Positions 59,178 to 64,000 of a stretch of 64,000 bases of DNA are shown here, in pieces. The first letter of the stretch is position 1; each line of letters starts with the position of its first letter. The position numbers and the translations under genes were made by a program. This DNA comes from Oscheius onirici. Taxonomy: Eukaryota; Nematoda; Chromadorea; Rhabditida; Rhabditidae. Location: assembly GCA_932521025.1 (NCBI GenBank), contig OW051471.1:3534001-3598000 (forward strand), given 5' to 3'. The notes under the pieces are model-generated. The model did no database searches. It saw only the letters and a list, made by a program, of their open reading frames with translations, and had not been told where the DNA came from.

Positions 59178-61404
59178 ATGGCAGAATCGAACAAATTGGA
59201 TGCGGAAGCTCCACAACTTTGTGGTCTAGAGGTTATTACTCAAATCAGTTTGTTTCTAAGTTTTTTTGCAGGAAGATGCAATATCCTCGCCGCCACATCT
59301 ATCAAGTCCGTATTTGCTTAATCCTGAGTCCGTATGTTCTCTACAATTCCCTTTCAAAAGCCCACTTTTCCAGAACAATGAGAACATTGACCAATCTCAA
59401 TCCTGCGATGACCATGCTCAGAAATTCACTGTGGTTAGAGACCACCGCGGTTAGTGCTTTGAATAACTTGCTTTTAACTTTAACAATTTAGGAGAAGAGG
59501 TCTATTTCGATGAAAATGGCGATGAAATACGTCTTCTTGAACCCGATAACGGCCTCATCGAATTCAATCATATCGATAATAATCACGTCCAGTGCAGCAT
59601 GTGTGGAGAAATCGTCCCATTCGACAGACTCATCGACGATCATCTGCCACAGAAACATCCGGAAGTTTTGAACGGAGCGACCAACTTCGAAGAGGTCTCT
59701 TTCAATGGTTTTATGACGATAAAAGAAGAACCTGAGTATGTTGAAGATCCTAACGGGTTCGATTTCGAGCTAACTTTGAAATTATACTGAAGAATTTAGA
59801 TATACCTGCATGCCACTGAGACCCCTTCGAAAAATGAGCAAGTACCGGGCATATCCGCACGAGATGGACTTCAGATCGCTTGAAATGACTCTGCAGAGAA
59901 AAGTTTGGGAGAAACTTGAACGAAGAGTATGTTTTTTGCTACAAGGATAGCAGGGCTAAAGTTAGAGATTTCGTGTCTTTCCCTCTTACTTCGTTATGTT
60001 ACAGAGTCAACCCTTTTCCCCTTCCATTCTTCCCTTGTCACTCTGTTCCAGTCCCGCAGTCCCAGTAAGGAAAAACTAACTAATTAATTACTTACAAACT
60101 AATTTGCGCACAATCTCCCCCTCCTTACAGTCAAAAAAGCTTCAGACACAAATACACACAAGCAATTTAAATTGGATGGAGGGGGGGATTAAACAGTTAT
60201 TAGATTCCGCTCACACCAAAGTTCTTTTTCAGGTTCCGGTCAGTCTCGTGGACAAACTACACGCCAAATGCGGTATCTGCAACACGATCATATCCATCAA
60301 CAAAAAATTCGAAACCAGTCATGTGGCCAGACATTTCGACGCCTGGCATCACAAGTCGGCTCAGAATGTTCTAAACAGCAAGGTGCAGCTGGGAAGAACG
60401 AAAAAGATAAAGAGAAACTTCGTGAAACCGTCTTTTCGTCAGACCGCCCCGAGAAATTCGGAATTTATCGAAGAGGTGTCGGCCAGCCATTGGATGTGTA
60501 AACTGTGCCGAGCTGATATTTACGGCGCCGTCATCTCCGCATCAGCAATCAACCACTACAAAAATGAGCATTCGGCTCAGCTGGAAAGCATGCAGTACCA
60601 AGTTTGCAAGGTTATTTTCCCTTTCAAAAACCTCGTAAAATTAGTTTTAGGCCCGTTTGGAGAAGGTCTCGAGTGGAATTATGGCCTTTGTTCATCCGCA
60701 GCTCGTTGAATGTCTTCGCTGTCCACTGATGGTGCCCCTTCACAAGCCATATAACGTCAGTCGAGCTATTCGTCATCTGAAGAACGTACATCCTTACGTT
60801 ATGCCCGAATATTCGGCAATGACTGAGGATGTAGCGATTGACGCTGTTCATTTGGGAGAAGTTATTGAAGATCCGGAACTGCTGCAACGATTCAGGCAGC
60901 AATATGATGTCGCCTTTGATAAGGTTGGTTCTTTGGAATGGAGGTTCATCGAAAACAAAATGGACCTTACAAGGCGTTGAAGATTCTTACCGATAATATC
61001 CTCATTGACTATAATCGAGCCTTTTCGTAGTTCTTCATTCTTGACGTATTTGCAGGTACAAGTAGTCTACAACGGGAGCAAAGACCCAGTCTATGTGCTT
61101 TTGGACAAGGAAGATCGAGTCGACTTCATCACTGCTGCCGAAATGATGGAATCTCTGGGCGAGACGCAGAATTACCGATCGAAAGCGAGCATGAAGCCTG
61201 TTCTTCCTACTGTAAGTTTTTTAGCTTGCCTTGGACAAGATATCACTTTTACAGGCCTCCAAATCCGTCTGGGATGTAACTGACCCGCTTGGAAAGCTGA
61301 CCGAGGACTTGGAAATAAACGATATGGAGAGCGGAATGCCGGAAAATGAGACGAAATTTGACAACAATAGAGATGCTGTAGTTCCCGAGGTTATGGAACA
61401 GTAA
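59178..61404 (+). CDS. Four-C2H2-zinc-finger protein, 505 aa
   Basis: Nine exons in consistent phase (59178-59231, 59272-59331, 59374-59449, 59492-59735, 59800-59926, 60233-60610, 60651-60923, 61056-61211, 61255-61404) give 505 aa. A TTTTTTCAG acceptor sits 2 nt before the ATG. Four widely spaced fingers are visible: CSMCGEIVPFDRLIDDH, CGICNTIISINKKFETSH, CKLCRADIYGAVISASAINH and CLRCPLMVPLHKPYN...HLKNVH. A conserved-looking basic segment, YTCMPLRPLRKMSKYRAYPH, lies between fingers 1 and 2, and the tail is acidic. The spacing is not a tandem Kruppel array. DNA or RNA binding is likely, but targets are unknown and I cannot name the family. Intron 5 contains a partial R1 repeat. Confidence 0.85.
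59948..60178 (+). repeat. R1 repeat, partial copy in zinc-finger gene intron 5
   Basis: AGGGCTAAAGTTAGAGATTT, CTTCCATTCTTCCCTTGTCA, ACAAACTAATTTGCGCACAA and AAGCTTCAGACACAAATACA follow R1 order, but the first 15-20 bases of the terminus are lost. Divergence is high, so it is an old copy. Confidence 0.72.
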
Positions 61405-61652
61405 AACCTGCTAAATTTTTGTTTTTGTTGAGTTGTTTAATCATAAAATGTTCCCTGATTTACAGACTAAAAAACAAAACTCGACGGAGTACCAGACATA
61501 AGAGAATCCTTTGTGCCTCTTTCTCTCGATTGTAACAAGCGGTTCCCGTTCTCGATCTCGCTCCCCCTATAAGCCTCGTCTCTACCGGTTCACGTTCTTT
61601 TTATTCCTTCTCTCGCACCACAAAGACGGCCATTTGACCCTCTTCCTCTGTC

Positions 61653-62717
61653 ATGAACCAGTCTCTGCTGTTAGCTCTCCTTCCCGTCTTCGTATTCTCG
61701 CAGTTTGAAGTGAGTTTATTTGAAACTGAGATTAACTCTCTTACTTACTCGGTCTGCTTTTGTTATAATTTTCACGAATTCGGTATTTTGACACATTGCA
61801 ACTGTTGTATTCTCGCATTGTGTGGAAACGGTCTTTTTTTACACACAAGGTTGGCAACGCCCTTCCAGGGCTAAAGTTACCTACTATCCCCTCCCCCCTT
61901 TTTTTTCCTTTGCCTGAACCACTTGAAAACCGTTTCTGTATAGGAACTACCAAGAACAGAAGCAAAGTCTTCGCACTTGTCTTTCAATAGTGACTTGTCT
62001 AAACTTGTTACACTAACTCCTTTCCCTTTAATTGTGCGCACAAATCGCTCCATTTTGATTGCCAATTAAAGCTTCCGACAGACAGACACACACACACACA
62101 CAGAGACCTGGGAGCAATTTTAAGTTGATTTCAAGCTTTTCTGGGACCATTTTTTCGTCTGGAATTTCCTCTTGACCGGTGGCTAGAAAAAAGAATCCAT
62201 AAAGAATGAACCTTGTTGGAGAAATGTCTGAAAGATCGCAAACTTCTGCCATTTTCCGACTAATATCATGTCCAGAACGTTGTTTTAATCAACGACTCGA
62301 AAATACAAGCAGTGACAAAATGTTTTCCAAAAAGGTCAATTTTGCAGGAACACTTGTTGAAGTAATGCAAAATCTTCCAGGTGGCTGAAAACACGATAAA
62401 TCTTCATACAAACTGGAAAAAAGGTCAAAATGAGTGTAATCTGTACGATGAGACTGCCTACTGCCAGCAGGTAAATGAAATTGAGAGAATACAAGCAAAA
62501 GATAGGTCGTGATTGACCAGCGGATGTCTCTGGTAGCCGTGTCGCATCGGTGCAGCTGTCCCGAAGGCTACAAATGCCCGAATGACGTCACGGAAACTGT
62601 CCAGACTACGCAGTTTGTTCTGCATTTTCAGTGGTCAAATATAGATTTTTGAGGTGCGAGTACGAAGAGGAGAGGTTCTGGAGCAAATGCCGAATGCGCT
62701 GTGTTCCAAAGGTCTGA
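61653..62717 (+). CDS. Small secreted cysteine-rich protein
   Basis: Exon 1 (61653-61709) encodes a signal peptide, MNQSLLLALLPVFVFSQFE. After a long intron with an R1 copy come exon 2 (62381-62470, NWKKGQNECNLYDETAYCQQ) and exon 3 from 62521 (HRCSCPEGYKCPNDVTETVQ). The last segment ends RFLRCEYEEERFWSKCRMRC at 62717 with TGA. The frame changes between exon 3 and this last segment near 62628-62645, and I could not find a canonical splice to join them, so either an intron is mis-seen or the gene is damaged. Nine Cys are visible. AATAAA lies at 62758 and again at 62843. Presumably extracellular. Family not recognised. Confidence 0.55.
61846..62130 (+). repeat. R1 repeat, plus-oriented copy in intron of the secreted-protein gene
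   Basis: It starts with a complete terminus CAAGGTTGGCAACGCCCTTC, followed by CAGGGCTAAAGT. It then has a C/T-rich stretch, AAACTTGTTACACTAAC, TGTGCGCACAAATCGCTCC and AATTAAAGCTTCCGACAGAC. A perfect (AC)n run at about 62087-62102 leads to GGGAGCAATTTTAAGTTGAT. It shows both R1 ends in a single short copy, making it a good reference copy. Confidence 0.82.
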
Positions 62718-62896
62718 TTTCTTCGACTATTTGGACAATTTTAGCTTTAAAAAACTCGAATAAATGGGTATTTTCTCCTCGTTTTGACTAGATTTGACAA
62801 TGAGAGGTGAAAGAAAGCTGTGATCGAAAATTCATTAAATACCAATAAAAATAAAGAAAATCGAGGAGTGTTCAAAGTAGACAGGGAGAGGTTCAT

Positions 62897-63854
62897 TCTG
62901 CAAGACTTTTTTTTAAGAAGAGCGGCGAAAAAATAGCTTACTATTAAGAAAGACGTCATCAGAGTCGTCTAGTTCGCTCTTCAGCAGCTCGTCCACCTTT
63001 TTGCAGACAAATTCGGCCTTTATATCGTCCTGCGACTTGTTGCTGTGATTATACGGTTTTTTCTTTCCCTTCGGGTGGTGGCCATCGCCGCTGGCGTGAA
63101 TATCGCTTCCTCGAGAATCTGCAAAATTATTTCAAATATAAAAGAAAGATGGAACACACCGTTCTTGTTCTTCTTGTGAGCCTTTGACCCGCTGCTTTCC
63201 GGAGAAATCTTTCTCTGCTGATCGGGATGACGAGAATAGCTACCAGGCTTCGTGACAGTTTCTGGAGGATTCTGGAAAATGATTCGGTTAGTCTTCTTCG
63301 TCTAAGGTCAAGGTGGATGGGAATTTAGAGCTAAGGCAGATTCTGTTTCGTATATTTCAGCGCCGCCAGGGCGATGAAGCCGTCGTAGACGGCTGGTGAT
63401 CATCTAAAGTTTAGTGTTCGGCAGAGTATCCAATATATGTGTGCTAAAATAGAGCTGCGTATTTGGGGGAAACGCTCGTCATTAGAACAAATAACAACAA
63501 ACCATGTTCGGATAGGACAGTCTGAATGGATTGAATGAAGATAGCCTGTCTCCTCCGGCCAGCTGCATGTGTCTTATTTGCTTGTAGACGTCCGGAGGAA
63601 GAAATCCGGGAGGGCCCAAATGTTCAGCGGTCGGCTGTGGTGTTCTCTGAAAAATGTTTTATACAATTACATAATATATTTGAAAAGAGACTGTTACTGA
63701 CCGCGATATTGGTGCTGGACAGAGGACTGAGCACACTTCCAGGAGGATACGGGGGCATCTGCATGAACGGATACGGGAACGCCGACGGTGGAAGCTGTCT
63801 CGTCTTTACCGCGAAGGCATTATTGTTAGGCTCACGGATATCTGCAAAATCTAG
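62897..63854 (-). CDS. Pro-rich protein, 3' part only (5' end beyond window)
   Basis: Minus-strand exons near 63702-63854 (IREPNNNAFAVKTRQLPPSA then FPYPFMQMPPYPPGS), 63505-63650 (TAEHLGPPGFLPPDVYKQIR; LSSFNPFRLSYPNM), 63163-63272 (PETVTKPGSYSRHPDQQRKI) and 62946-63119 (basic KGKKKPYNHSNKSQ, then VDELLKSELDDSDDVFLN). A final splice gives a short end with TGA near 62897. Each exon is bounded by plausible GT and AG sites. The product is Pro/Ser-rich and probably disordered, with an acidic helical C-terminus. I do not recognise it. It converges on the secreted-protein gene. Confidence 0.6.
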
Positions 63855-64000
63855 ATGAATGTGGCTCCCAAGTCTGTCGGAAGACAGACTTAGCTATGAT
63901 TTGTTTGCAGGCAGTTTTCAAGAGCCTGAAGAAAATGTTAATCCACGTTGATTAGCCTGTTTTGGATGGCTCTCAAACATGGGATAAGACTTTTGGACAG

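Noticed and set aside
62085-62104. CRISPR-like or satellite array
   Set aside because: Only a short (AC)n microsatellite within an R1 copy. No spaced repeats anywhere in the window.

Overview
The window is eukaryotic nuclear DNA, most likely from a nematode. Coding sequence is split by many very short introns (about 37-55 nt, GT...AG with TTTCAG-type acceptors). Five of the six genes whose start codon is clearest have an unpaired splice acceptor 1-11 nt before the ATG, which is what spliced-leader trans-splicing leaves. A TR2/TR4-class nuclear receptor and RTE-like LINE fragments fit as well. I cannot name the species from sequence alone.

Layout. 1-7650 (-): calcium-channel alpha2-delta subunit, running off the left edge. 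7651-11434: no gene. 11441-36086 (+): four genes in a row, namely an unrecognised 237-aa protein, DIS3L2 (948 aa, 11 exons), mitochondrial RNA polymerase POLRMT (1,172 aa, 24 exons, 16.7 kb) and a SKP1-like protein (161 aa). The reading phases of all the exons I assign in these four genes agree across every junction. Spacing (246, 353 and 150 bp) and acceptors at each start suggest a polycistronic or closely spaced trans-spliced cluster. 36856-37329 (-): a small membrane protein. 39612-about 48310 (-): TR2/TR4-like nuclear receptor. 48311-59177: almost 11 kb without a supportable gene but rich in a short near-palindromic motif. 59178-61404 (+): four-zinc-finger protein. 61653-62717 (+): small secreted Cys-rich protein. 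62897-end (-): Pro-rich protein, 5' end outside.

The mobile DNA is the most striking part. Large introns of POLRMT and the SKP1-like gene hold layered insertions with readable target-site duplications: three hAT-like MITEs sharing CAGGCTTGTT ends, a fourth hAT-like MITE with other ends, a MITE inside the terminal repeat of a second foldback element, a 1,030-bp foldback inside an older repeat, and two dead LINE copies (16-bp and 9-bp duplications). A dispersed repeat (called R1 here) occurs at least seven times, mostly in introns. POLRMT intron 6 (7.6 kb) also hosts an antisense gene for a membrane-anchored protein with six DPNYQTLAG repeats.

The observation I rate highest is a repeat of about 300 bp found in one intron of the alpha2-delta gene and in POLRMT intron 6. 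In both genes it lies in the transcribed orientation and ends exactly at the 3' splice site, so the repeat itself supplies the acceptor. This resembles an introner-like element, but two copies are not proof.
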